A DNA stretch of 38,699 nucleotides, taken from Alkalinema sp. FACHB-956. GTDB taxonomy: Bacteria > Cyanobacteriota > Cyanobacteriia > Leptolyngbyales > Leptolyngbyaceae. How positions within the stretch are numbered: position 1 is the first letter of the stretch; every line of letters starts with the position of its first letter. The stretch is taken from positions 1 to 38,699 of the forward strand of contig NZ_JACJRC010000040.1 of assembly GCF_014697025.1 (NCBI RefSeq), read 5' to 3'. Under the pieces are notes generated by a model. It was not told the DNA's origin, made no database searches, and saw only the letters and a program-made list of their open reading frames with translations. The translations under genes were made by a program, and so were the position numbers. Positions 14,446 through 22,487 of this stretch are shown in pieces.

Positions 14446-15315
14446 ATGAAGTGTGTCATCAATCGTCGAGCCAAGTTTTCGGCCAGCCATCGGTATTGGC
14501 TTCCGGAATTGAGTGATTCGGAAAATGCCGAGCAGTTTGGAGACTGTGCCCGATTTCCTGGGCATGGCCATAACTACACATTGTATGTGTCTATGCTAGG
14601 GGAGGTTGATGAGCATGGGATGGTGCTCAACCTATCCAATGTCAAACACGTCATTAGGCAGGAAGTCACAGGTCAACTAGATTTTTCCTATCTCAATGAC
14701 GTATGGGAAGACTTTAAGCAAACCCTACCCACCACTGAAAATCTGGCACGGGTGATTTGGCAGCGTCTTGCCCCCCACCTCCCGATCGTCGAGATTCGCT
14801 TGTACGAAAACGAAACCCTCTGGGCTGATTATCAAGGAAACGCCATGGAAGCTTACCTCACTGTTAGCACACACTTCAGCGCGGCTCACCGCTTGGCTCA
14901 CCCCGACCTCAGCTTTGAGGAAAATAGCCAAATCTACGGCAAATGTGCACGGGTGAATGGCCACGGCCATAACTATCATGTGGAAGTCACGGTGAAGGGC
15001 AATATCCATCCCCGCACAGGAATGCTGGTGGATTTGGGTGCATTGCAAGCCGCGATCGATGAATACATCGTGGAACCGATGGATCACACCTTCTTAAACA
15101 AAGATCTGCCTTACTTTGAGCGGGTGGTTCCCACGGCAGAAAATATTGCCGCCTACATTTGCCAAACTTTAGAAGAACCCGTGCGGCAACTGGGCGCAAA
15201 GTTACATAAAGTGAAGCTCTACGAAAGCCCCAATAACGCCTGCGAAGTTTACGCCAGCAGCAACACCGACAACTTGGCGCTGAAAATCCAACTTCCTGAA
15301 CTGGCCACGGTGTAA
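14446..15315 (+). CDS. Tandem-domain 6-carboxy-/6-pyruvoyl-tetrahydropterin synthase (QueD/PTPS family)
   Basis: Converts 7,8-dihydroneopterin triphosphate to a tetrahydropterin, feeding either queuosine or cyanobacterial pterin glycosides. The 289 residues hold two copies of the T-fold domain. Domain 1 (about 1-130) has KFSASHRYW, the zinc ligands in FPGHGHNYT, the nucleophile region FGDCAR and PTTENLA. Domain 2 (about 134-280) has HFSAAHRL, YGKCARVNGHGHNYH, MDHTFLN, PTAENIA and KLYESPNN. The catalytic Asp-His pair (LDH in known enzymes) is intact in domain 2 (MDH) but reads LDF in domain 1, so domain 1 has probably lost catalysis while keeping zinc and cysteine. Stand-alone gene with its own terminator. 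Whether it is QueD or PTPS cannot be settled here. Confidence 0.9.
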   Translation: MKCVINRRAKFSASHRYWLPELSDSENAEQFGDCARFPGHGHNYTLYVSMLGEVDEHGMVLNLSNVKHVIRQEVTGQLDFSYLNDVWEDFKQTLPTTENLARVIWQRLAPHLPIVEIRLYENETLWADYQGNAMEAYLTVSTHFSAAHRLAHPDLSFEENSQIYGKCARVNGHGHNYHVEVTVKGNIHPRTGMLVDLGALQAAIDEYIVEPMDHTFLNKDLPYFERVVPTAENIAAYICQTLEEPVRQLGAKLHKVKLYESPNNACEVYASSNTDNLALKIQLPELATV

Positions 15316-15442
15316 GCCTTAAATGGGCAGAAGAAGAGCCAGACTCCTAGTCCCTCACCCAGAACGGGAGATGGATTGAGGGAGAGGGCAAAATTGCAGA
15401 GACTCATGAGTGATGCAGAACTGCTCATTCCATATTTGATAA

Positions 15443-15482
15443 GAAAGGCTTGCCGTTACAATGCAAGCCTTTCTTTTTTTCG
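15443..15482 (+). terminator. Intrinsic terminator after the pterin synthase gene
   Basis: An 11-bp perfect stem GAAAGGCTTGC / GCAAGCCTTTC (15443-15453 / 15463-15473) with a nine-base loop and a run of Ts. Confidence 0.92.
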
Positions 15483-15555
15483 CCCAAGTTTATCCCGTTT
15501 TACCCAAATCCCGTTTTAGGCTAGATAAAGTGTTTACTGCTTTTAGAAAAGTTGC

Positions 15556-17151
15556 ATGACCATTAAGCGGTTGGTTTTGGTAGCCCTCACAGCGATCGCG
15601 CTCCTGTTCATGGGGGCGGATTTGGTTGCGAGTCTTGGCAAACCCCAGTTTCAAGGACGATTAACCCTATTTGAAAGTGACTTGCGGTTGCACTTTGTGG
15701 AGTGGCAAGGGCAACCCGATAGCACCGCCCAAGCGCTACGGGAACTGCTGGGAGAAAGTCGGCCTGTGGAATCCGCCCTGGAGGAATACACGGCTGCCAA
15801 AACCCTCGCCGCTGATAATTTAAGCAATGCCCAAAAGGAACTGACTCAGCTGAAACAGGCGGATACGACGTCAGAAACCATTCTGGAGAAGCTAGCAGAC
15901 AAAACCCGATCGGAACAAATTGCAGACCTAGAAGCCCAAGTGAACCAAAAGCAGAAGAACCAGGATGAACTGGATCTGCGCTTGGGTCTGCTTTACCGCA
16001 TCAAGCCCAAAGCTACGACAGAAGACTTACAAAAATCCGCCCAACTCTGGCAGAACTTGCAGGAGAGTCCTACCACCTCACCCAATCTTGCCGACACCGC
16101 CGCTGTGCTCTCCGGCCTGTGGCAAACGCCGCCGCAACTCCTGCCCCAAGCTGAACGCCTGATTCAGCAAAATTTGGATGGCTGGTATCGCTATCGATCG
16201 CTGGAACGGGTCTATGAACTGTCCCAGCAGAAGGCCGAACTCAGCAAACTCAACGCCACCGAACAAGAAACCGCCGAGCGCGTCATTACCCAACTGGGCT
16301 TCAGCAGCTTGCTCAGTGCCCTGACCTTTGTGGGTGGCAGTGTCCTCCTCCTCACCCTCGGCGTCCAACGGTTGCTGCGCGGGCAGAAATCCCTCCTAGC
16401 AGGCATCCAAGACAGTCAATGGGCCGTTCCCTGGGATTGGGAAACCACGTGGTGGGTAGTCATCGTCGGCTTTTTCTTTGTCGGGCAATTTCTCGCCGGG
16501 AACTTTTTGGTTCCGATCGCTACCTTGGGTTTGAAATCCGCCCTCGGCCCGCTGATCAGCCGAGATCTGCTGCAAGCGTTATCGATTTTGGTTGGCTATC
16601 TCTGCCTTGCGGGGGGAGCCTCCACGGTTTTATATCAAACCCTCAAGCCCCATTTTCCCCTGGAGAAAAACTGGTTCCGCCTTAGCCTCCAAGGCAACTG
16701 GTGGCTCTGGGGTTTGGGAAGTTACCTAGTCGTTTTTCCGCTGGTTGTAGGAGTCAATTTAATTAATCAAGCGATTTGGCAAGGTAAAGGGGGCAGTAAT
16801 CCCTTGCTAGAAATTTTGCTGAATGGTCAGGATCCCCTCGCCCTCGTTCTGTTCTTTGTTACGACTTCGATCGCTGCGCCCATTTTTGAAGAATTCTTTT
16901 TCCGAGGCTTTTTGCTGCCGTCCCTGACACGGTACGTTTCCCCGTGGAATGCCATTCTGTTAAGTAGCTTAATTTTTGCCCTCGTACACCTCAGTTTGTC
17001 AGAAGTGTTGCCCCTGGCGACTTTGGGGATCGTGCTAGGGTTTGTCTATACCCGCACCCAAAATCTGCTAGCTTCCATCGTGCTCCATAGTCTGTGGAAC
17101 AGTGGAACCTTAATTAGTTTGTTTATCCTAGGAAATGCCAGTCGCGGATGA
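15556..17151 (+). CDS. CPBP family intramembrane metalloprotease (CAAX-like) with coiled-coil extension
   Basis: Membrane protein of 531 residues. Residues about 5-25 form a first membrane helix, about 65-140 a charged, coiled-coil-prone segment (AKTLAADNLSNAQKEL, DLEAQVNQKQKNQDEL), and residues from about 250 a bundle of membrane helices. The CPBP (Abi/CAAX protease, Rce1-like) motifs lie near the end: IFEEFFFRGFLLP with the paired glutamates and arginine (about 443), FALVHLS (about 473) and HSLWN (about 510), which supply the active-site Glu and His. The long extension is typical of cyanobacterial members, whose substrates are unknown. The stop overlaps the next start (ATGA), so the small membrane protein after it is coupled. 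Confidence 0.88.
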   Translation: MTIKRLVLVALTAIALLFMGADLVASLGKPQFQGRLTLFESDLRLHFVEWQGQPDSTAQALRELLGESRPVESALEEYTAAKTLAADNLSNAQKELTQLKQADTTSETILEKLADKTRSEQIADLEAQVNQKQKNQDELDLRLGLLYRIKPKATTEDLQKSAQLWQNLQESPTTSPNLADTAAVLSGLWQTPPQLLPQAERLIQQNLDGWYRYRSLERVYELSQQKAELSKLNATEQETAERVITQLGFSSLLSALTFVGGSVLLLTLGVQRLLRGQKSLLAGIQDSQWAVPWDWETTWWVVIVGFFFVGQFLAGNFLVPIATLGLKSALGPLISRDLLQALSILVGYLCLAGGASTVLYQTLKPHFPLEKNWFRLSLQGNWWLWGLGSYLVVFPLVVGVNLINQAIWQGKGGSNPLLEILLNGQDPLALVLFFVTTSIAAPIFEEFFFRGFLLPSLTRYVSPWNAILLSSLIFALVHLSLSEVLPLATLGIVLGFVYTRTQNLLASIVLHSLWNSGTLISLFILGNASRG

Positions 17152-17336
17152 CCCCCAAGCCGATCGATCGTAAACAACTGGGCCACCTCATGCTCTGGGC
17201 TTGTGGAGGCATGGCCTATTTCAATGCCTTCTCCAGCCTCAACTTACCCACCAGTGCGGCCTTCTTGTTGGCCGGGTTGCCCGTGCTGCTGGGCTGTCTG
17301 TGGCTGATGCGCCAGTCCTCGGACGACCCTTCATAA
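17148..17336 (+). CDS. Small two-helix membrane protein coupled to the CPBP protease
   Basis: A 62-residue protein with two predicted membrane helices (about 10-32, LMLWACGGMAYFNAF, and 36-54, AAFLLAGLPVLLGCLWLM) and a short acidic tail. Its ATG shares bases with the TGA of the protease gene (ATGA), a common sign of translational coupling and joint function. No family is recognised. The coupling and hydrophobic pattern support a real gene; the role could be as protease partner or regulator, but this is inference. Confidence 0.65.
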   Translation: MTPKPIDRKQLGHLMLWACGGMAYFNAFSSLNLPTSAAFLLAGLPVLLGCLWLMRQSSDDPS

Positions 17337-17400
17337 TCCCCCTGGGAATCATCTTTCTGAATTCCCCGACTGAATCTCTCAACTTGAGGAAGTTTTGCCT

Positions 17401-19938
17401 GTGCTGACCTCTGCGATCGTGTCCTCGACCTCCGCATCTCCCACCGTCCAAACCCTCACCCTGGATATCACCGGGATGAAATGTGCTGGATGCGTTAAAG
17501 CCGTGGAACGCAAGCTGGCCCAACAACCGGGAGTCCAGTCCGCCTGCGTCAATCTGGTCACGGAAGTCGCCACAGTCACCTGTGAGCCGGAAACCGACCC
17601 CGAAGGGCTAGCGCAGGTCTTACCCCAGATCTTGACCCAATCGGGATTTCCCAGCCAAGTCAGACAGTCCAACAGCCCGTCCCTGCAAGCCGGCTTGGCG
17701 GATTTAGCCAATCTGCGCCAAGCCCAAGCCCAGCGCCAACGTCGGGATTTAATCGTTGCGATCGGGCTGTTGCTGGTTTCGACGATCGGGCATGTTTCAC
17801 AAACGATCGGGATTGCCATTCCTGGCCTCGGTAATGATGGGTTCCATGCTGGATTGGCCGCCGCCGCGTTGTTGGTTCCCGGTCGAGCGCTGGTGTGGGA
17901 TGGGCTGAAGAGTCTTTGGCACGGGGCCCCCACCATGAATACCCTCATTGGCTTAGGGGCATTAACCGCCTTTCTCACCAGTTTGGTGGCGTTGATCAAC
18001 CCTACCCTAGGCTGGGAGTGCTTTTTTGATGAACCTGTCATGCTGATTGGTTTTATCCTCCTAGGCCGCACCTTGGAGCAGCAAGCCCGCCACCGCGCCG
18101 CCGCATCCTTCCAAAGTCTGTTAGCGTTGCAACCGCGCATTGCCCGTTTGGTCAAAGTCCAAGGGTTTAGTCCTTCCCAAGATCAGCGTGATCAACCGCA
18201 AACTCCCACGATCGCGCCTGGGGCGATCGAAGTGCCCGTCGAACATTTACGGGTGGGGGAATGGGTGCAAGTTCTGCCGGGGGAACAGGTGCCGATCGAT
18301 GGTGAGATTTTGCTGGGCGAATCGACGATCGATGAATCCATGCTGACCGGGGAATCCGTGCCCGTGGTCAAACGCATCGGGGACAGCGTCTCCGCTGGCA
18401 CCCTGAACCAATCCGGCGCGATCGTCCTCCAAGTCACCCACACCGGAGAAAACACCACCCTCGCCCGCATTATCCAACTCGTCGAAACCGCCCAAACCCG
18501 CAAAGCCCCGATCCAGCAGCTGGCTGATACCGTCGCGGGCTACTTTACCTATGGGGTTATGGCGTTGGCGGGTTTAACCTTTCTGTTTTGGTTCTTTTTA
18601 GGGCTGCACTGGTGGCCAGAGGTGCTGAACTACGGTGGCCAAATGTCCCACCAAATGTCTCACCAAATGCCCCACCCTCTGCCATTGCCAGAAGCCCTAG
18701 CGCCCGCAAGCACCCTCCCCTCCCACCCCCTTTCCCCCCTTCTCCTCAGCCTCAAACTGACGATCGCCGTATTGGTGATTGCTTGCCCCTGTGCCCTTGG
18801 GTTAGCCACACCGACCGCGTTACTCGTCGGTTCCAGTTTAGGAGCCGAAAATGGCCTTCTGATTCGAGGAGGTGACGTTTTGGAACGGGTCCGCACCCTG
18901 GATACGATCGTTTTTGACAAAACGGGAACCGTAACCCAAGGTCAACCCACGGTCACGGATATCATCGTTGCCCCCCAGCTTGCCCAGCCTTACACCACCG
19001 ACCAACTGTTACAAATGGCTGCCTCGGTAGAGCAGGGTACGACCCATCCCTTAGCCACCGCGATCGTTCAAACCGCCAAAAATCAAGGATTAGACTTGCT
19101 CTCTGCCAGCGAGTTCCGCACCCAGGCCGGGGCCGGGGTGATTGCCCAGGTGGACCTCGCAGGACGGCGGTCTTGTGTGCTTTTAGGCAATGCGGATTGG
19201 CTCAACCAGCACCAGGTAACGCTGCCTCCAGATGCCCATGCTCAGGCAGCAACGGTTGCGCACCAAGGCAAGACGATCGTGCACATGGCGATCGAACAAC
19301 AGTGGGTTGGACTATTCGGGATCCAGGATCCCCTGCGTCCCGATGCCCAGGACAGCCTGCAAACCCTGCAACGGGAAGGATTGCGCGTCATGCTGCTCAC
19401 GGGCGATCGCCGTGAAACGGCCCAAGCCGTGGCCCAAGCCCTAGGATTGGCGAGTGACCAAGTGATTGCCGAAGTTAAACCCGAGGAAAAATCCCACGCG
19501 ATCGCCGCACTGCAAGCCCAGGGATATCGGGTGGGTATGGTTGGAGATGGCATTAATGATGCGCCTGCCCTCGCCCAAGCCGATGTGGGAATTGCCCTCC
19601 AATCCGGCACGGAAGTCGCGGCAGAAACCGCCAGTTTGGTGCTGATGCGCGATCGCCTCTCCGATGTGGTTCTGGCACTTCACCTGAGTCGGCAAATTTT
19701 AGGTACCATTCGTCAAAACTTAGTTTGGGCATTTGGGTACAATGCAGTATCTATTCCGATCGCGGCGGGAGTTTTCCTACCCCAGTTTCGGATCCTTTTA
19801 AGTCCAGGGAGTGCTGGATTTCTCATGGCGCTGAGTTCCATTAGCGTGGTGCTGAACTCCCTCTTGCTGCGCTGGCACTTTAATCGAATCTCTATTGAGT
19901 CACCGATTCGTCAGTCAAAGCCGTCTCTCCCAAATTGA
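17401..19938 (+). CDS. ctaA: Copper-transporting P1B-type ATPase, CtaA-like
   Basis: Cu(I)-pumping ATPase of 845 residues. One N-terminal heavy-metal domain carries GMKCAGC (about residue 25); in cyanobacteria this GMKCAGCV form is typical of CtaA, which supplies copper across the plasma membrane, rather than PacS. Further motifs: the TGES phosphatase loop (MLTGESVP), the CPC metal site in ACPCALGLATP (about 461), the phosphorylated DKTGT (about 506), the HP nucleotide motif TTHPLA and GDGINDAP (about 716). Between two membrane helices just before CPC lies an unusual loop (about 406-446) with MSHQMSHQMPH. Start: GTG 17401 is favoured because GAGGAAG (17386-17392) sits at normal distance; the TTG at 17395 is too close. 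The CtaA/PacS choice is by motif only. Confidence 0.9.
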   Translation: MLTSAIVSSTSASPTVQTLTLDITGMKCAGCVKAVERKLAQQPGVQSACVNLVTEVATVTCEPETDPEGLAQVLPQILTQSGFPSQVRQSNSPSLQAGLADLANLRQAQAQRQRRDLIVAIGLLLVSTIGHVSQTIGIAIPGLGNDGFHAGLAAAALLVPGRALVWDGLKSLWHGAPTMNTLIGLGALTAFLTSLVALINPTLGWECFFDEPVMLIGFILLGRTLEQQARHRAAASFQSLLALQPRIARLVKVQGFSPSQDQRDQPQTPTIAPGAIEVPVEHLRVGEWVQVLPGEQVPIDGEILLGESTIDESMLTGESVPVVKRIGDSVSAGTLNQSGAIVLQVTHTGENTTLARIIQLVETAQTRKAPIQQLADTVAGYFTYGVMALAGLTFLFWFFLGLHWWPEVLNYGGQMSHQMSHQMPHPLPLPEALAPASTLPSHPLSPLLLSLKLTIAVLVIACPCALGLATPTALLVGSSLGAENGLLIRGGDVLERVRTLDTIVFDKTGTVTQGQPTVTDIIVAPQLAQPYTTDQLLQMAASVEQGTTHPLATAIVQTAKNQGLDLLSASEFRTQAGAGVIAQVDLAGRRSCVLLGNADWLNQHQVTLPPDAHAQAATVAHQGKTIVHMAIEQQWVGLFGIQDPLRPDAQDSLQTLQREGLRVMLLTGDRRETAQAVAQALGLASDQVIAEVKPEEKSHAIAALQAQGYRVGMVGDGINDAPALAQADVGIALQSGTEVAAETASLVLMRDRLSDVVLALHLSRQILGTIRQNLVWAFGYNAVSIPIAAGVFLPQFRILLSPGSAGFLMALSSISVVLNSLLLRWHFNRISIESPIRQSKPSLPN

Positions 19939-20042
19939 GCATGTTGACCGATGTCATTTGCTCCGGGCGAGTTTATGGTTGTACTGAAAGACCTATGGTG
20001 TAATTTATTTATTGTCCTTAGCCACGGGAACCACCACGCGAC

Positions 20043-20486
20043 ATGCCTTCAGAACCGCGCCAAAACCATCTGCTCATCATTGAAGACGACAAAGGTCGGC
20101 GAGAATTTAACCTGGATGCTCCCGTCTATTCGATCGGTCGTGATCCCCGTTGTGACATTCGCCTCGTGTCACAATTTGTTTCCCGCCGCCATGCCACTTT
20201 GGTGCAACTGCCGAAGGAAGATGGCAGCTATTACTACCGCATTGTAGACGGTAACCTCCGGGGCCAAGCCAGTGCCAATGGGCTGCTGATCAATGGGCGC
20301 AAGCTCCAAACCCATGATTTGCAGGATGCAGATGAAGTTGTGTTTGGCCCCCAGGTTCGTGCTATTTACTATCTGCTGAAACGGGAAGCTGTACAAACGG
20401 TACCACCCGATGAGTTTGATATCACGCTCATTAGCCCTGGTATGGTCGGCGATCCCGAAGATTTAGGGGATGACGAGCTAGACTGA
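20043..20486 (+). CDS. FHA domain protein
   Basis: Cytosolic phosphothreonine-peptide-binding protein of 147 residues. An N-terminal beta-strand (HLLIIEDDKGRREFNL) leads into the FHA signature: YSIGRDPRCDIRL (Gly-Arg of the binding loop), VSRRHATLV (Ser-Arg-x-His) and the ANGLLINGRKL block (Asn-Gly). The tail (about 110-147) is acidic and ends FDITLISPGMVGDPEDLGDDELD. FHA proteins read Ser/Thr kinase signals; no kinase is in this window. The start ATG 20043 follows a spacer of about 100 bases after the copper ATPase gene; the frame beginning at 19951 is a different, non-coding one. Its 3' end is followed by two hairpins. Confidence 0.9.
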   Translation: MPSEPRQNHLLIIEDDKGRREFNLDAPVYSIGRDPRCDIRLVSQFVSRRHATLVQLPKEDGSYYYRIVDGNLRGQASANGLLINGRKLQTHDLQDADEVVFGPQVRAIYYLLKREAVQTVPPDEFDITLISPGMVGDPEDLGDDELD

Positions 20487-20529
20487 TGAGCTAGTCTAAG
20501 GAGCACTGGATTTTTCTAGATTTTCTTAG

Positions 20530-20565
20530 AACGATCGAGTTTTCCTAGGGCAATCGTTTTTTTTT
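20530..20565 (+). terminator. Probable terminator of the FHA gene
   Basis: AACGAT (20530-20535) pairs with ATCGTT (20553-20558), followed by a run of Ts to 20565. The stem is short. Confidence 0.55.
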
Positions 20566-20595
20566 CACACGATCGGGTTTTCATTAGAACCATTG

Positions 20596-20630
20596 GGAGG
20601 ATCGGTGGGCGCGTGCCCGACTGATCCTCC
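20596..20630. terminator. Strong hairpin between convergent genes
   Basis: GGAGGATC (20596-20603) pairs with GATCCTCC (20623-20630), with an inner GGGC / GCCC around a GCGT loop. There is no T-run on either side, so it may act as an end-of-message barrier rather than a classic terminator. Confidence 0.5.
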
Positions 20631-20650
20631 TGATGACTAGCGATCGAATC

Positions 20651-20998
20651 TCAACCACTGACCGTTTCAATCAACTTCCATTGATTCGTTTCATTCACGG
20701 CCTTGTAAATCTCATCAAACATCAGATGGCAGTGATTGTTGACCTGGAGTGGCAATTCTTCATTCTTGATGACAAACTTCATGCGAACTTCTTGATCGGT
20801 GGCAGTGGTGCGATCGATCAAAATTTCTACCGTCACTAATTTTGGGAACGGAACTTGTCCGGGAATTTCCCGCGCCATCATGTATTCTGGAGTATCGTAA
20901 ATAACTTCTAGGCGGCAGGACTCCAGAACCTTGCGCAAAACCCTGTGCAGATCAGTGACTGCGATCCCAACGGTAAACAGCGCAGTATAACGAGCCAT
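20651..20998 (-). CDS. Conserved small protein of unknown function (115 aa)
   Basis: A 115-residue soluble protein starting MARYTALFTVGIAVTDLHRVL. Hydrophobic strands alternate with charged segments (LEVIYDTPEYMMARE, VTVEILIDRTTATDQEVRMKFVIK), and the C-terminal third is amphipathic helix (HLMFDEIYKAVNE). No signal peptide, membrane helix or metal motif. I do not recognise a named family. The frame is open to a GTG at 21004, but ATG 20998 is the natural start. Protein-like composition and its own upstream region support a real gene. Confidence 0.65.
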   Translation of the reverse strand: MARYTALFTVGIAVTDLHRVLRKVLESCRLEVIYDTPEYMMAREIPGQVPFPKLVTVEILIDRTTATDQEVRMKFVIKNEELPLQVNNHCHLMFDEIYKAVNETNQWKLIETVSG

Positions 20999-21037
20999 AA
21001 CCACCCCCAGCTTGTAGCTTGCTTTATCAACATTAAC

Positions 21038-21076
21038 GAGTCACCCTAATGAGTCACCCTAATGGGTCACCCTTAA
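21038..21076. repeat. 13-bp tandem repeat, three units
   Basis: GAGTCACCCTAAT at 21038-21050 and 21051-21063, then the diverged GGGTCACCCTTAA at 21064-21076. It lies in the divergent region before tmk, an intergenic gap of about 300 bases. Confidence 0.8.
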
Positions 21077-21209
21077 GTTGTACTCGATCGAACAATAACC
21101 GCGACGCTATCGATCGATTGATTCCATCCCGCTTTTTATAGGTATTTCTCACCCTACGGCAAGGATTACACCATGGTCTACTATGAACCATGGTCTATTA
21201 TTAGCAGAG

Positions 21210-21281
21210 CCACAGGGGGATTTGATCAAAAGTCAGTCCCTTTCGGTCAGCATACATTTACCCTGTGGGATGAATTCATCC
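21210..21281 (+). promoter_or_regulatory. Inverted repeats in the tmk upstream region
   Basis: CCACAGGG (21210-21217) pairs with CCCTGTGG (21261-21268), and the perfect palindrome GGATGAATTCATCC (21268-21281) follows at once. Two copies of ACCATGGTCTA lie just upstream. The palindrome could be a protein-binding site or a leader hairpin; nothing fixes a function. Confidence 0.3.
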
Positions 21282-21309
21282 TACAGACTAGAGGATGAGA
21301 CTGCGGATC

Positions 21310-22014
21310 ATGGAGAAACGGGGCAAGTTAATCGTCTTTGAGGGGGGGGAAGGCTGCGGCAAAACGACACAGCTTCAGCACACCCAACAATGGTTAGAAC
21401 AATGGTTGTCCGACAGAGGCTGGTTAGAGAATGCTCAACCTTCCTTCCCGATCGCGGCCATTGCATCCACACGTGAACCCGGTGGCACACCGCTCTGTCA
21501 AAACATTCGTCAGGTGTTGCTGACGCCCGACCTTGAACCCATGCAGGATCGGACTGAACTCTTGCTTTATGCGGCCGATCGGGCTCAACATGTGGCAGGC
21601 TACCTACAACCCCTCCTGGCCCAAAGTACCCTCATTCTGTGCGATCGCTATACCGACTCCACCGTTGCCTATCAAGGCTATGGTCGAGGTTTGGATCTTG
21701 ATCTGATCCACCAACTCAATACCATTGCGACCCAAGGACTGATACCCGATTTAACCCTCTGGCTGGATTTAGAGGTGGAATTGGGGTTAGCCCGCGCCCA
21801 AGCTAGGGGAAGCCGCGATCGCATTGAACAGGCGGATGTCGCGTTCCATCAACGGGTGCGCCAAGGGTTTATGGAACTGCACCAGGCCCATCCCGATCGC
21901 ATCCTGCGCATTGATGCTGCTCAACCGATCGACGCCGTCAGTCAAGCTATTCAGACTGTGTTGGAAACAAAATTAACCCAGTGGTACGCTATCCCAGCGA
22001 TCTGCAATCCCTGA
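21310..22014 (+). CDS. tmk: Thymidylate kinase
   Basis: Phosphorylates dTMP to dTDP with ATP, in dTTP synthesis. The 234 residues show the P-loop FEGGEGCGKTTQ (about residue 9), the TREPGGTPLCQNIR segment, the DR-Y motif DRYTDSTVAYQGYGRG (about 113) with substrate-binding Arg and Ser, and a LID of the type with arginines (ARGSRDRIEQ). ATG 21310 is chosen over ATG 21295 because it gives the usual short N-terminus before the first strand; the GAGGATGAG stretch at 21291-21299 can serve as its ribosome site. Stand-alone gene, followed by a palindromic hairpin. Confidence 0.95.
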   Translation: MEKRGKLIVFEGGEGCGKTTQLQHTQQWLEQWLSDRGWLENAQPSFPIAAIASTREPGGTPLCQNIRQVLLTPDLEPMQDRTELLLYAADRAQHVAGYLQPLLAQSTLILCDRYTDSTVAYQGYGRGLDLDLIHQLNTIATQGLIPDLTLWLDLEVELGLARAQARGSRDRIEQADVAFHQRVRQGFMELHQAHPDRILRIDAAQPIDAVSQAIQTVLETKLTQWYAIPAICNP

Positions 22015-22042
22015 AACCCTTGCAATCCCTAGAAACAGCAAA

Positions 22043-22066
22043 AAGCGAGGTCATATGACCTCGCTT
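22043..22066. terminator. Palindromic hairpin after tmk
   Basis: The perfect 24-base palindrome starts AAGCGAGGTCAT at 22043 and ends at 22066, so it forms a 10- to 12-bp stem in either strand. Only a weak T-rich stretch follows. Likely the shared end of tmk (+) and hfq (-) transcripts. Confidence 0.65.
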
Positions 22067-22145
22067 GATTTAGACTTTCATGAAACTTTAGTTTGTTGCA
22101 GGTCGATCGTCGGTTGAGGGGTTAAGCGCTTTGGTCAGGGTTAAG

Positions 22146-22190
22146 CGATTTAACTAAGCACGATTTAACTAAGCGCGATTTAACTAAGCG
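22146..22190. repeat. 15-bp tandem repeat running into the hfq stop codon
   Basis: Three units of CGATTTAACTAAGCR: 22146-22160, 22161-22175 and 22176-22190. The third unit contains the hfq stop codon (22184-22186) and two of its last sense codons. It resembles the short tandemly repeated sequences known from cyanobacteria, and shares the core ATTTAACT with the repeat at 35889-35922. Confidence 0.85.
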
Positions 22191-22399
22191 CGAGGTTTCA
22201 TGTAAGCGATCGCCTGTCGCCACACGATCGTCGGCTGATCGTACTGATCAACGAGGCAGATACAATGGGGATCTTGCCAACGAATTTTGCCGGAGAGCAG
22301 ATCCCCGGTGACTAACTTAAATTCAACGTCATTGCCATCTTTAATCAAATTTTGAATTTGGCGAGTGCTTGGCAATCCAGTTTCTAATTCCAGCGCCAT
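22184..22399 (-). CDS. hfq: Hfq, cyanobacterial type
   Basis: Sm-like protein of 71 residues. The core matches the divergent cyanobacterial Hfq: TGLPSTRQIQNLIKDG, VEFKLVTGDLLSGKIRWQD (Sm1) and the IVWRQAIAYMKPRA strand (Sm2). In cyanobacteria this protein binds RNA weakly but is needed for type IV pilus-dependent motility through the pilus ATPase PilB; that role is known from Synechocystis and is inferred here. It is divergent from dapF, an association I know from other cyanobacteria and that supports the call. The 3' end lies within a short tandem repeat. Confidence 0.93.
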   Translation of the reverse strand: MALELETGLPSTRQIQNLIKDGNDVEFKLVTGDLLSGKIRWQDPHCICLVDQYDQPTIVWRQAIAYMKPRA

Positions 22400-22487
22400 T
22401 TTATTTTTGTGCTCCCTGGGGCTAATCTGGTTCTTCTAGCGTATCTTCGCTTGACTTCAGTCTACCCATCTCTGGACTTTTCGACCC

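Noticed and set aside
19951-20247. Frame overlapping the FHA gene start
   Set aside because: The FHA domain lies in a different frame starting at 20043; this one is its shadow.
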